Assembly (NCBI RefSeq): GCF_900090245.1
Contig: NZ_FMDN01000007.1
Span: forward strand, 1 to 64,000
Direction: 5' to 3'
Length of the DNA: 64,000 bases
Origin: Micromonospora halophytica
Lineage (GTDB): Bacteria > Actinomycetota > Actinomycetes > Mycobacteriales > Micromonosporaceae
Part shown: in pieces, positions 36,811 through 45,574 of the stretch
Layout: every line of letters begins with the position of its first letter
Numbering within the stretch: position 1 is the first letter of the stretch
Program-made: the position numbers and the translations under genes
Notes under the pieces: generated by a model
What the model saw: only the letters and a program-made list of their open reading frames with translations
Database searches by the model: none
What the model was told of the DNA's origin: nothing

Positions 36811-39284
36811 TGCGCCCGATGCGGCTGGACATGGCGGGTTTCACCGTCTTCCGCGACGAGACCACCGTCGACTTCACCGACGCCGACTTCTTCGCGCTGG
36901 TCGGCCCGACCGGCTCCGGCAAGTCCACCGTGCTGGACGCGATCTGCTTCGCCCTGTACGGCACGGTGCCCCGTTGGGGCGGGGCCCGGGGGCTGGCCAA
37001 CGCGCTCGCGCCGTCGGCCACCGAGGCCCGGGTCCGGCTGGTCTTCGAGTCCGCCGGGGACCGCTACGTCGCCACCCGGGTGGTCCGCCGCGACGGCCGG
37101 GGCAACGTCAAGACCGCCAACGCCGGGTTGCAGCTGATGCCGCCCGGCTTCGACGTCACCAAGCTCGACACCGGGCTGAGCCCGGAGGACCTGGGCGAGG
37201 TGGTCGCCGGCACCCCGGCCGAGATGGAGCAGGCGGTGCTGGCGGCGGTCGGGCTGCCGTACGAGCAGTTCACCTCCTGCGTGGTGCTGCCGCAGGGGCA
37301 GTTCGCCGACTTCCTGCACGCCAAGCCGGCCACCCGGCAGCAGATCCTGGTCAACCTGCTCGGCCTCGGCGTCTACGAGGACGTGCAGAAGCGCGCCACC
37401 GAGCGGGCCGGGCAGGCCGAGGCGAAGCTGGAGGCGGTCGACCGGATGCTCGCCGGGCTGACCGACGTCGACGACGCGGCGCTGGCCGCCGCCACCGCCC
37501 AGGTCGAGCGGATGCGGGAGCTGTCCGGGGCGGTCGCCGCCGCCGTACCCGAACGGGAGCGGGCGCGGGCGGCGGCGCAGGAGGCGACGGCGGCGCTGGC
37601 CGCCCTCGACGCCGATCTGGCCGGGCTGGCCGGGGTGCGCGCGCCGGACGGGGTGGCCGAGGTGGCCCGGGCGGTGGCCACCGCGCGGGCGGCGGCCGAC
37701 GAGGCGTCGGCCGCGGTGGCGCTGGCCGAGGAGCGGGAGGAGAAGCTGCGCGGCGAACTGGCCGCCGCCGGGGACGAGAGCACCCTGCGGCTGCTGCTGC
37801 GGGGGCACGGCGACCGGGAGCGGCTGGCCGGTGAGGCCGAGACGGTCCGCGCGGCGGTCGGCGCGGCGCAGGCCGAGCACGACGCGGCGGTGGCGGCGCT
37901 GGCGACGGCCCGCGAGGCGGCGGCGCGGGCCGACGCCGACCTGGAGGCGGCGTTCCGCGCCCACGAGGAGGCGAAGGCCACCGACCAGGCGGTCGCGCTG
38001 CGGGCGCACCTGTCCGACGGCGCGACCTGCCCGGTCTGCGAGCAGACGGTGGCCCGGGTGCCGGCGGTGCCGGCGGGCTCGGCGGTGGCCGCGGCGACCG
38101 CCGCCGGCAAGGCCGCCCGGTCCGCCACGAAGGCCGCGCAGGCGTTGGTCCAGGAGCGGGACGCGGCCGCGCGGGACCTGGAACGGGTGCTGGTGCACGC
38201 CCGCGCCCGCGCCGACCAACTCTCGGCCCGACTGTCCGAGCTGGACGGCCAGCTCGCCGGGGCCGCCGCGCCGGCCGCGCTGCGCGCGGCGCTGGACGAG
38301 CACGCCCGGCTGCGCCGGGCCCTCGACGAGGCCGCGACGGCGGTGCGGGCCGGCCGCGACGCCGCCCGCCGGGCCAGGGGCGCGTCGGACACGGCGGAGG
38401 ATCGGCTGCGCGCGGCCTGGCGGGGCTTCGACGCCGCCCGCGACGGGCTGGCCCGGTTCGGCCCGCCGGCCGCCGACCGGGACGACGTGGCGGGCGCCTG
38501 GGCCACCCTGGTCGGGTGGGCCGGCGAGCAGGTGCGGCAGCGGCGTACCGAGCGGGTCGGGCTGGCCGCGTCGGTGGTGGAGGCGGAGACGGCCGCCACG
38601 GCGGTCGAGGAACGGATCGCCGGGCTGCTCGCCACCGCCGGGCTGCCGCCCGACGACGACCCGGTGCGGGCCGTCGCGGTGGCGTCGGAGCGTGCCGAGG
38701 CGGAGCGGCGGCGGTTGCAGGAACGCCGCGAGCAGGCCGGTGAGCTGCGGGAACAGCGGGCCGAGCACGAACGGCGGGCACGTACCGCCCGGGCGCTGGC
38801 CGGGCACCTGCGGGCCAACAACTTCGAACGGTGGCTGCTCGCCGAGGCGCTGGACCTGCTGGTCGACGGGGCCTCCCGGATCCTGCGCGAACTCTCCCAG
38901 GGGCAGTACGACCTGGTCCACGACAAGGGCGAGTTCTTCGTGGTGGACCACCACGACGCGGGGCTGCGCCGGGCGGTGCGCACCCTCTCCGGCGGCGAGA
39001 CGTTCCAGGCGTCGCTGGCCCTGGCCCTGGCGTTGTCCGAACAGCTCGCCGGAATGTCCACCACCGCGGCGAGCCTGGAGTCGATCGTGCTCGACGAGGG
39101 CTTCGGCACGCTCGACGCGGCCACCCTGGACACCGTGGCGGCAACCCTGGAGAGCCTGGCCGCCCGGGGCGACCGGATGGTCGGCGTGGTCACCCATGTG
39201 CCGGCCCTGGCCGAGCGGATCCCGGTCCGGTACGAGGTCCGCAAGGACGCCCGCACGGCCCGCGTCGAACGGACCGGGCTGTGA
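36810..39284 (+). CDS. sbcC: SbcC/Rad50 SMC-like ATPase subunit
   Basis: 824 aa. Walker A GPTGSGKST at 32-40; Q-loop VVLPQGQFADFL; two long Ala/Glu/Arg-rich coiled coils flank the zinc hook TCPVCEQT (Cys407 and Cys410), which dimerises two molecules; signature LSGGETFQASLALALALSEQ begins near 726; Walker B SIVLDEGFGTLD near 757. Shorter than E. coli SbcC (1048 aa) and typical of actinobacteria. ATG at 36810 in a TGATG overlap with sbcD. Works with SbcD on double-strand ends, here probably with HerA and NurA. Confidence 0.96.
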   Translation: MRPMRLDMAGFTVFRDETTVDFTDADFFALVGPTGSGKSTVLDAICFALYGTVPRWGGARGLANALAPSATEARVRLVFESAGDRYVATRVVRRDGRGNVKTANAGLQLMPPGFDVTKLDTGLSPEDLGEVVAGTPAEMEQAVLAAVGLPYEQFTSCVVLPQGQFADFLHAKPATRQQILVNLLGLGVYEDVQKRATERAGQAEAKLEAVDRMLAGLTDVDDAALAAATAQVERMRELSGAVAAAVPERERARAAAQEATAALAALDADLAGLAGVRAPDGVAEVARAVATARAAADEASAAVALAEEREEKLRGELAAAGDESTLRLLLRGHGDRERLAGEAETVRAAVGAAQAEHDAAVAALATAREAAARADADLEAAFRAHEEAKATDQAVALRAHLSDGATCPVCEQTVARVPAVPAGSAVAAATAAGKAARSATKAAQALVQERDAAARDLERVLVHARARADQLSARLSELDGQLAGAAAPAALRAALDEHARLRRALDEAATAVRAGRDAARRARGASDTAEDRLRAAWRGFDAARDGLARFGPPAADRDDVAGAWATLVGWAGEQVRQRRTERVGLAASVVEAETAATAVEERIAGLLATAGLPPDDDPVRAVAVASERAEAERRRLQERREQAGELREQRAEHERRARTARALAGHLRANNFERWLLAEALDLLVDGASRILRELSQGQYDLVHDKGEFFVVDHHDAGLRRAVRTLSGGETFQASLALALALSEQLAGMSTTAASLESIVLDEGFGTLDAATLDTVAATLESLAARGDRMVGVVTHVPALAERIPVRYEVRKDARTARVERTGL

Positions 39285-39357
39285 CGGCGCGGCGGGGCGG
39301 TGTCGTGGCGGGCGGCGTCGGAGCGGCGGGCCGCCGGCCGGTGCGGACGGAGGCGAC

Positions 39358-40326
39358 GTGACCGGGCCGCGGCTCTTCGTGGACGCCTGGGACCCGTCCT
39401 ACGGCGCGTCCTTCGAGGCGGCCCCGGGCGGACCGGCCGCGCCGAGCAGCGCCCAGGTCGACGCGGACGTCGAACTGCCCGCGGTGGACTGGCGGGCGAT
39501 CGGTCCCAGGCCGGGCCTGCGCGCACCGGACGTGGTGCTGCTCGTCGACGGGGTACGCCGGATCGACGCCAGCGTCTGGACCGCCGAGGACGACGGCGCC
39601 TCGTACCCCGGCGTCGCCGCCTCGTACGCGGCCGGGGTGGTCCGCTGCGACCTGGAGCGCGGCGCGGCGGAGCTGGCCGGGGCGAAGGTCGGGCGGGGCC
39701 TGTTCACCGCCAGCCCGTCGGCCGAGGAGGTGATCTGCGGGCGGGTGCGCTACCCGGTGCACCGGGTCGGCGGGGCGGGTGAGCTGAGCAAGCTGCCCAC
39801 CGCCGTGCAGGCGCCGCTGACCGCCCTGGAGGTGGAGGTCTCCGACGCCGCCCGTACCGACGGGGATCTGCTCGTGGTGGACGGTCCGCTGCGCGCCCGC
39901 CGGCAGTTGCCGCGCACCCTCGGCTACATCAAGACCCAGCACAGCCAGTACCTCGACGCCCGGTTGACGGCCGTGGTGACCGGGCTGCGTCCGGGCGAGC
40001 GGTCGCCGGTGTTCCGCCTCGGCACCGCCTGGGGCGGCTGGTCGTGGTACCTGCGCCTGCCGGTCGCGGCGGGCGCGCCCTGGGCCGGCATCGTCCGGCT
40101 GGAGTGCTCGGCGGAGCTGCCGCCGCAGGAGGCGATCGCGCTGGCCGACCTGTCGCTGGTCACCCTGCCCCGGTTCGCCTCCTCGCCGTACAAGGACCCG
40201 CGCGCCCCGCAGAACCTGGTGCCGATCGCCGGGCTGGAGCGGCGGCTGCGCGCGCTGCTGGGCGACGCCCGGCTGCTGCACCGGGCGCTGACCGTGGCCA
40301 CCCGGGGTCGCGGGGCGCGACGCTGA
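39358..40326 (+). CDS. NurA-like nuclease domain protein
   Basis: 322 aa. PDVVLLVDGVRRIDA at 58-71 matches the first acidic motif of NurA nucleases (VDGS-like). LLVVDGPLRARRQLP at 171-185 corresponds to the second (DGSL-like), and LGYIKTQHSQYLD at 188-200 to the conserved Gly-x-x-Lys segment. GTG at 39358 with GGAGG upstream. It follows sbcC by 73 bases on the same strand and is coupled to the next gene by TGATG. The NurA assignment combines these motifs with the operon partner HerA; confirmation needs profile or structure comparison. Confidence 0.7.
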   Translation: MTGPRLFVDAWDPSYGASFEAAPGGPAAPSSAQVDADVELPAVDWRAIGPRPGLRAPDVVLLVDGVRRIDASVWTAEDDGASYPGVAASYAAGVVRCDLERGAAELAGAKVGRGLFTASPSAEEVICGRVRYPVHRVGGAGELSKLPTAVQAPLTALEVEVSDAARTDGDLLVVDGPLRARRQLPRTLGYIKTQHSQYLDARLTAVVTGLRPGERSPVFRLGTAWGGWSWYLRLPVAAGAPWAGIVRLECSAELPPQEAIALADLSLVTLPRFASSPYKDPRAPQNLVPIAGLERRLRALLGDARLLHRALTVATRGRGARR

Positions 40327-41183
40327 TGGGCCGCCGCCGTGGCGACGACCGGGTCGTCGTGCCGGTCGACACCGGCCGGGCCGAGCTGGTGCCCGATCCG
40401 GACCGCCCCCGCTCGTGGACGCTGCTGCTGGACGGCGCGCCGCAGTCCCATGTGGATCTCGACGACCCGGCCCACCTGGAGTTCGAGTACGTCCGCCGGC
40501 TCGGCGCGGCGATCGACCTGCTCGCCCCAGCCGGCGCGCCGCTGCGGGTGCTGCACCTGGGCGGCGGTGCGCTGACCCTGCCCCGGTACGTGCAGTCCAC
40601 CCGTCCGGGGTCCGCCCAGCGGGTGTCCGAGGTGGACGGCGCGCTGGTCGACCTGGTCCGTCGGGAGCTGCCCTGGGCGGCCGATCCCCGGCTGAAGGTA
40701 CGGGTCGCCGACGCCCGCGCCACGCTGGCCGTCACCCGCGACGGCGCGTACGACGTGGTGGTCGCCGACGTCTTCGCCGGCGCCCGTACGCCCGCCCACC
40801 TGACCAGCCTGGAGTACGCCGCCGAGGTGGCCCGGGTGCTCGCCCCGTCGGGCTGGTACCTGGCGAACCTCGCCGACGGCCCGCCGCTGCGGCACGCCCG
40901 CGCCCAGGTCGCCACGGTGCGCCAGGTGCTGCCGCACGCCTGTCTGGTGGGCGACGCGGCGGTGCTGCGCGGGCGGCGGTACGGCAACCTGGTGCTGGTC
41001 GCCGGCCGGGTGCCGCCGCCGGTGCCGGAGCTGACCCGGCGCGCTGCCGGGGACTGGTTCCCCGGTCGGGTGGTGGCCGGCGCGGAGCTGGACCGGTTCG
41101 CCGGTGGTGTGCCGGTCGTCCACGACGCGGACGCCGTCGACTCCACTCCACCGCCGCCCGGAATTTTTTCGGTACGCCGTTGA
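40326..41183 (+). CDS. Spermidine synthase-like (Rossmann-fold) protein
   Basis: 285 aa. LRVLHLGGGALTLPRYVQS near residue 77 is the nucleotide-binding loop, SEVDGALVDLVRRELP gives the acidic cofactor residue, and YDVVVADVFAGARTPAHLTSLEY is the catalytic-Asp region of spermidine synthase-like proteins. HVDLDDPAHLEFEYVRRLG is also typical. Many actinobacterial members are annotated as spermidine synthase but lack biochemical proof, and methyltransferase activity is possible. ATG at 40326 overlaps the NurA-like stop by one base, putting it in the repair operon. Confidence 0.82.
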   Translation: MGRRRGDDRVVVPVDTGRAELVPDPDRPRSWTLLLDGAPQSHVDLDDPAHLEFEYVRRLGAAIDLLAPAGAPLRVLHLGGGALTLPRYVQSTRPGSAQRVSEVDGALVDLVRRELPWAADPRLKVRVADARATLAVTRDGAYDVVVADVFAGARTPAHLTSLEYAAEVARVLAPSGWYLANLADGPPLRHARAQVATVRQVLPHACLVGDAAVLRGRRYGNLVLVAGRVPPPVPELTRRAAGDWFPGRVVAGAELDRFAGGVPVVHDADAVDSTPPPPGIFSVRR

Positions 41184-41263
41184 TCCGTCGGGCCGACCCG
41201 CACGTATCTTGGGGCGGCCCTCCCCGTGGGCCCGCTGATGTCGTTGGACAGCAGGAGGTCTGC

Positions 41264-41962
41264 ATGAGTGCGGTCGCGGCCGGCTTGCACGGCGAGATGG
41301 CCGGGCCAGGGTGGATGTTCGCCCGGGCCCAGCCCCAGTCCCGTGCCTCCAGGTCGACCCGGGGGGTCGACGCCGGACCCACCGATCGCCAGAACGGCCC
41401 GCTGACGCCGCGACCGGCGCCCGGGCGTCACCAGGCGGTGTCCCCTGAGGCCAGTCACTCCGACCAGCTGATCCGGCTGCTCTACGCCGAGCACGCCGGG
41501 CCGCTGCTGATGTTCGTGATGCGGCTGACCGGTGGTGACCGGCAGCGCGCCGAGGACATCGTGCAGGAGACCCTGCTGCGTGCCTGGCGCAACGCGCACC
41601 GGCTGGGCGTGCAGGGCCAGGGCTCGCTGCGCCCGTGGCTGGTGACGGTGGCCCGGCGGATCGCCATCGACGAGCACCGCAGCGAACAGGCCCGCCCGGC
41701 CGAGACGTACGACCGGGACCTGACCGCGTTCGCGGAGGCGGACAGCACCGACCGGGTGCTGCGCACCATGACGGTGGCGGACGCGCTGCGTACGCTGAGT
41801 CAGTCCCACCGGGAGATCCTGGTGGCGACGTACTTCCGGGGCCGTACGGTGCCGGAGGCGGCCGCGGAACTGGGCCTTCCGCTCGGCACGGCCAAGTCGC
41901 GGGTCTACTACGCGCTGCGCGCCCTGCGCACGGCTCTGCAGGAGAGGGGGGTGACGGAATGA
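41264..41962 (+). CDS. ECF-type RNA polymerase sigma factor
   Basis: 232 aa. The first 60 residues are a low-complexity extension. Region 2 spans about 65-130 (LIRLLYAEHAGPLLMFVMRL, then AEDIVQETLLRAWRN), and region 4 about 160-215 (LRTLSQSHREILVATYFRG, then VPEAAAELGLPLGTAKSRVYYALRALR). ATG at 41264 with AGGAGG at 41253-41258. The stop overlaps the anti-sigma start by 4 bases. The branch resembles SigK/SigL-type ECF factors held by zinc-finger anti-sigma proteins. Confidence 0.92.
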   Translation: MSAVAAGLHGEMAGPGWMFARAQPQSRASRSTRGVDAGPTDRQNGPLTPRPAPGRHQAVSPEASHSDQLIRLLYAEHAGPLLMFVMRLTGGDRQRAEDIVQETLLRAWRNAHRLGVQGQGSLRPWLVTVARRIAIDEHRSEQARPAETYDRDLTAFAEADSTDRVLRTMTVADALRTLSQSHREILVATYFRGRTVPEAAAELGLPLGTAKSRVYYALRALRTALQERGVTE

Positions 41963-42744
41963 GCCGGGCTGAACACATGGACGTCGCCGCGTACGCGCTC
42001 GGCGTGCTGGACCAGCAGGACACGGAACGGTTCGAGGAGCACCTCGCCACGTGCTGGGCCTGCGCCGCCGAGTTGGAGACGATGGTGCCCGTGGTGGGGC
42101 TGCTCTCCGACATCGACGGCGAGACGATGATGGCGATGGAGCACACGGCGACGGATCCGGCGCTGCTGGACCGTACGCTGGTCGCGGTCCGCGCCCACCG
42201 GCGGCGCGCCCGGTTCCGTCAGGTGCTGTCGATGGCCGCCGCGGTGGTGGCGGTCGGCGCGCTCAGCGGCATCGGCGTGGCCACCCTCGACATCGGTGAC
42301 GGCGGCGGCCAGGTGATCGCCGAGCCGACGCTGTCCGCACCGCCGGTGGACGGGTCGCCGACCCCGCAGCCCACCCGGTCCGGCCCGGGTGCGGGCGGTC
42401 CGAACGAGATCCCGGGCGAGCAGCACGACGCCACCGACGGCAGCACCGGGGTGAAGGCCACCATGTGGCTGGCCAACAAGGAGTACGGCACCTGGATCGG
42501 GTTCAACCTGACCCGGCTGCCCGGCCCGCGCACCTGCCGGCTGGTGGTGATCCGCAAGAACGCCACGACCGAGGTGGTCTCCACCTGGTCGGTGCCGGGC
42601 GGTGGCTACGGCACCAACAGCAATCCGCAGGACCTGCAGCTGGAGGCGGCCACCTCGGCGCCGAAGAACGACATCGCGAGGTTGCAGGTGCAGTCGGTGG
42701 ACTCGAACGGGGTGGCCAGCCCGCTGGTGACCGTCGTCCCCTGA
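41959..42744 (+). CDS. Membrane-anchored zinc-finger anti-sigma factor
   Basis: 261 aa. Cytoplasmic N-terminus with the ZAS motif H-x3-C-x2-C (His28, Cys32, Cys35, in EEHLATCWACAAEL), a single membrane helix at about 75-95 (VLSMAAAVVAVGALSGIGVATL), and an extracellular beta-rich domain ending near MWLANKEYGTWIGFNL. It is expected to bind the sigma factor encoded immediately upstream and release it on an extracytoplasmic signal. ATG at 41959 within ATGA overlap. Confidence 0.92.
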   Translation: MSRAEHMDVAAYALGVLDQQDTERFEEHLATCWACAAELETMVPVVGLLSDIDGETMMAMEHTATDPALLDRTLVAVRAHRRRARFRQVLSMAAAVVAVGALSGIGVATLDIGDGGGQVIAEPTLSAPPVDGSPTPQPTRSGPGAGGPNEIPGEQHDATDGSTGVKATMWLANKEYGTWIGFNLTRLPGPRTCRLVVIRKNATTEVVSTWSVPGGGYGTNSNPQDLQLEAATSAPKNDIARLQVQSVDSNGVASPLVTVVP

Positions 42745-42891
42745 GCTCCTGCCGTACCGATCGGCGTCGGCCCCGCGCGGGCCGGCGCCGTTTCGGCGTT
42801 CCCGCCGGTGCGGACCGGATGTGCCGGTACACGTATCGGTGCCCGGATCGGTTCAACGAATTTCGGTGAAATTGCCCACGGTCGATCATTC

Positions 42892-42914
42892 AACCTTGAC
42901 AGCGGACCCTCCGT
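42892..42914 (+). promoter_or_regulatory. ECF-like promoter of the lipoprotein gene
   Basis: AACC (42892-42895) and CGT (42912-42914) are 16 bases apart, the classic ECF sigma pattern, and lie 36 bases before the lipoprotein start codon. A TTGACA (42896-42901) inside the spacer is a competing housekeeping -35. It makes the lipoprotein a likely target of the neighbouring sigma factor. Confidence 0.45.
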
Positions 42915-42949
42915 ACTACCCGGTGAACTGCCAAGAATGAGGAGGGCAC

Positions 42950-43597
42950 GTGGCACAGATGAAGCGGACCGTCGTCGTCGCGAGCGCGATGGTCGCACTT
43001 ACGGCCTGCGCTCCCGCGGGTTACGACGCGAACAGCAGCGCGGCCGAGCCGGTCGCCGTCGCCGCGGCCGAGCCCACCGCGGCGGTGGAGCCGGAGACCT
43101 CCGCGACTCCCGAGGCGCCCGCCGCCGACCAGGCGCCGCCTCCCGCGGATGTGCAACTGACCGACCGGCTCGTCGGCAAGAACGTCGCCCGGATGGGCAA
43201 GGTCGTGACCGACCAGGACGGCTTCGTCCTCTACCGCTTCGACAAGGACTCGGACGACCCGCCGTCGTCGAACTGCGTGGACAAGTGCGCCCAGATCTGG
43301 CCGCCCGCGCTGACCGACGGCAACCCGCAGCTGCAGGGCGTCTCCGACGACAAGGTCGGCACCGTCACCCGCCAGGACGGCACCCGCCAGATCACCATCG
43401 GCGGTTGGCCGGTCTACCGCTACATCGGTGACAAGAAGCCGGGCCAGTGGAAGGGCCAGGGCGTCGGCGGCACCTGGTTCGTCGTCCAGCCGGACGGCAG
43501 GAAGAACCTGGAGTGCCTGCCGACCGGCACCCCGAAGGCGGTCGCCCCGCCGGCCGAGAGCAGCACGGACAGCGGCGGCGGCGAGTACACGTACTGA
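42950..43597 (+). CDS. Secreted-repeat (COG4315-type) lipoprotein
   Basis: 215 aa. Lipobox VALTACAP with lipidated Cys20, an Ala/Glu/Pro-rich linker (about 30-65), then two repeats of the PF03640 type: VVTDQDGFVLYRFDKDSDDPPSSNC with CAQIWPP, and ITIGGWPVYRYIGD with GGTWFVVQPDG. The function of these repeats is unknown; they occur in actinobacterial lipoproteins near redox or sigma genes. GTG at 42950 is favoured by GGAGGG 3-4 bases before it; ATG 42959 is the alternative. Confidence 0.9.
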   Translation: MAQMKRTVVVASAMVALTACAPAGYDANSSAAEPVAVAAAEPTAAVEPETSATPEAPAADQAPPPADVQLTDRLVGKNVARMGKVVTDQDGFVLYRFDKDSDDPPSSNCVDKCAQIWPPALTDGNPQLQGVSDDKVGTVTRQDGTRQITIGGWPVYRYIGDKKPGQWKGQGVGGTWFVVQPDGRKNLECLPTGTPKAVAPPAESSTDSGGGEYTY

Positions 43598-43881
43598 CCG
43601 GACCCCCGGTGTGAGACCCGGTGGTCGGCCGCAGCCGGGGAGGGCGTGGCCGGCCACCGTCACGGATCCGGACGCCGACGTGCCGGCAGCGTCGTGCGGT
43701 CCGGTCGTGGCGCCGGTCCCGTCGCGGGCCGGCGCCACGGTTCCCCGGTCGAGCCCTCCCCCCACAGAACCCCGGGAGCGGACGAGGGCGGTGTGCGCGT
43801 CAACGCCAGCCGGCGCGCCACCGAGGTCCCCCCAACCCCGCACCCACGGCCGCCACGCGGCCGGTCCGTTCCCGGGATGGA

Positions 43882-43914
43882 GACACCGCCGACGTGCAGG
43901 GCGTCGGCGGTGTC
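43882..43914. terminator. 13-bp hairpin in the gap before the glycosylase gene
   Basis: GACACCGCCGACG (43882-43894) and CGTCGGCGGTGTC (43902-43914) pair perfectly around a 7-base loop. It lies 285 bases past the lipoprotein stop and 35 bases before the glycosylase start. The rest of 43598-43949 holds other GC-rich dyads but no convincing gene. Confidence 0.55.
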
Positions 43915-43949
43915 GTCCGTCACGGGCCGCCGCGTGGCAGAGTGTGCGG

Positions 43950-44870
43950 GTGACCTGGACCGAGCCCGCCGCGCGGCGGACGCTGCGCCCGCCGGCCGAG
44001 CACCGGCTGGCCGCCACCGTCCGGGCGCTCACCTTCAGCCCGTACGACCCCTGCGCGCGGATCGCCGGGGGCACCTTCTGGTACGCCACCCGCACCCCGG
44101 CCGGCCCGGCCACGCTGGCGCTGCGCCCCGCCGGGGGTGACCTGCTCGCCGAGGCGTACGGCCCGGGGGCCGGGTGGATCGTCGACCGGGCCGACGCGAT
44201 CGCCGGGCTCCGCGACGACCTCACCGGTTTCGCCGAGCTGGCCGCCGCCCATCCGCTGGTGGCCCGGCTGGCCGCTCAGCATCGAGGGCTGCGGATGCCG
44301 GCCACCGGGCAGGTCTTCCCCCGGGTGCTGCGGGCGGTCCTCGAACAGAAGGTGACCGGCAAGGAGGCGTACCGGGCGTACGCGGCGACGGTGCGGCATT
44401 TCGGCGAGCCGGCACCCGGGCCGGTGCAGTCGCTGCTGCTGCCGCCCACGCCGGCGGCGGTCGCCGCCGCGCCGTACTGGGTCTTCCACCCGTTCGGGGT
44501 GGAGCAGCGCCGGGCCGACACGCTGCGCCGCGCCGCCGCGCTCGCCGAGCGGCTGGAGCGTTGCGCGGACAGCGCCGAGGCGACCCGCCGGTTGACCGCG
44601 GTGCCCGGCATCGGAGCGTGGACGGCCGCCGAGGTGGTGCGCGTCGCGTACGGCGACCCGGACGCGGTCAGTGTCGGCGACTACCACGTGCCGAACACGG
44701 TCGCCTGGGCCCTGGCCGGTGAGGCGCGCGGCGACGACGAGCGGATGCTGGCCCTGCTGGAGCCGTTCCGTGGTCACCGGGGACGGGTCTGCCTGCTGCT
44801 GGCGGCGGCCGGCGTCCAGGCGCCGAGGTTCGGGCCACGGATGCCGATCCGCTCCTTCGCCCGCTTCTGA
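43950..44870 (+). CDS. DNA-3-methyladenine glycosylase II (AlkA) family protein
   Basis: 306 aa with the helix-hairpin-helix-GPD fold. FPRVLRAVLEQKVTGKEAYRAY near residue 127 is the family's start of the helical domain; LTAVPGIGAWTAAEVVRVAYG near 215 is the HhH; the catalytic Asp follows in VSVGDYHVPN (about residue 244). It removes alkylated bases. GTG at 43950 is the latest start that keeps the N-terminal domain; GTG 43944 is also possible. Alone on its strand, convergent with the DUF1990 gene 15 bases away. Confidence 0.87.
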   Translation: MTWTEPAARRTLRPPAEHRLAATVRALTFSPYDPCARIAGGTFWYATRTPAGPATLALRPAGGDLLAEAYGPGAGWIVDRADAIAGLRDDLTGFAELAAAHPLVARLAAQHRGLRMPATGQVFPRVLRAVLEQKVTGKEAYRAYAATVRHFGEPAPGPVQSLLLPPTPAAVAAAPYWVFHPFGVEQRRADTLRRAAALAERLERCADSAEATRRLTAVPGIGAWTAAEVVRVAYGDPDAVSVGDYHVPNTVAWALAGEARGDDERMLALLEPFRGHRGRVCLLLAAAGVQAPRFGPRMPIRSFARF

Positions 44871-44885
44871 GCGGCCCTGTCGGGG

Positions 44886-45389
44886 TCAGCCCCGGGCGCA
44901 GAGGCGGCGCAGGGTGCGGGCGAGCCAGTGGGCGTACCCGTGCTGCACGGCCCGGCCGAGCGGTCCGGCGGCCCGCATGAACCACACCGCCGGCCGGCTG
45001 AAGGCGACCACCTCGAACCAGACCGCGCCGGTGTCGTCCCGGGTGACCAGGAACGCCTCCTCGCCGTGCTCGGGATGCCCGGGGAGGGTGCCGTAGCCGA
45101 AGCCGGCCCGCCGGGCGCCGGACTCCGCCCAGACCACCTCGCACGGGCCCCAGATCCGCAGCGGACCGACGCCGAGGCCGGGGGTGACCCGGACGCCGGG
45201 GGCGGCGCGCGGGGCGTCGGTGCGCATGCGTACCCCGGCGGCCCGGTGCAGCCGCCAGGTCAGCACGGCCTCGGCCGCGACGGGGAAACTCCCGTCGGGC
45301 AGCCGGTACCGGTGGCGCAGGTGGTGCCAGCCGGCCGGCAGCGCCCCCTGCCGGGTGGTTCCCACCTGCGGATACGTCAGCTCGGACAC
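44886..45389 (-). CDS. DUF1990 family protein
   Basis: 167 aa. LTYPQVGTTRQGALPAGWHH at the N-terminus, then FPVAAEAVLTWRLHRAAGVRM, FGYGTLPGHPEHGEEAFLVTRD and WFEVVAFSRPAVWFMRAAGPL, which together are the DUF1990 (YndJ/UPF0548-like) hallmark. Function unknown. GTG start at 45389. Confidence 0.9.
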   Translation of the reverse strand: MSELTYPQVGTTRQGALPAGWHHLRHRYRLPDGSFPVAAEAVLTWRLHRAAGVRMRTDAPRAAPGVRVTPGLGVGPLRIWGPCEVVWAESGARRAGFGYGTLPGHPEHGEEAFLVTRDDTGAVWFEVVAFSRPAVWFMRAAGPLGRAVQHGYAHWLARTLRRLCARG

Positions 45390-45495
45390 GGGTCCAGCCT
45401 AGGGCGGCGCGGTGGTCGCCGCAGCGTCGCCACCAGGGTCGGCGGGATGTCGCACACCGGGTGGGCGATGCGGTCGAACGCTCGCTGCCTATTGA

Positions 45496-45521
45496 GACAT
45501 TTGCATTGATCTATCAATGTC
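45496..45521 (+). promoter_or_regulatory. AT-rich nested palindrome upstream of the protease gene
   Basis: CATTGA-TCTA-TCAATG (45504-45519) is nested with an outer pair GACATT (45496-45501) / AATGTC (45516-45521). The AT-rich island stands out from its surroundings and lies 54 bases before the start codon, suiting an operator or promoter. Confidence 0.45.
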
Positions 45522-45574
45522 CGGTAGGAAGACCGAAAGCACGTCGAGGTGCTGGTTCCTGGGAAGGAGCGACG

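Noticed and set aside
36732..39197. Long minus-strand frame opposite sbcC
   Set aside because: Composition is Gly/Arg/Gln-rich with no recognisable domain; it mirrors the repetitive coiled-coil coding of sbcC.
33901..40326. HerA-NurA cluster as a dedicated anti-phage defence island
   Set aside because: No mobile-element, integrase or other defence genes are nearby, and the sbcCD context points to housekeeping repair. Defence remains possible but unsupported.
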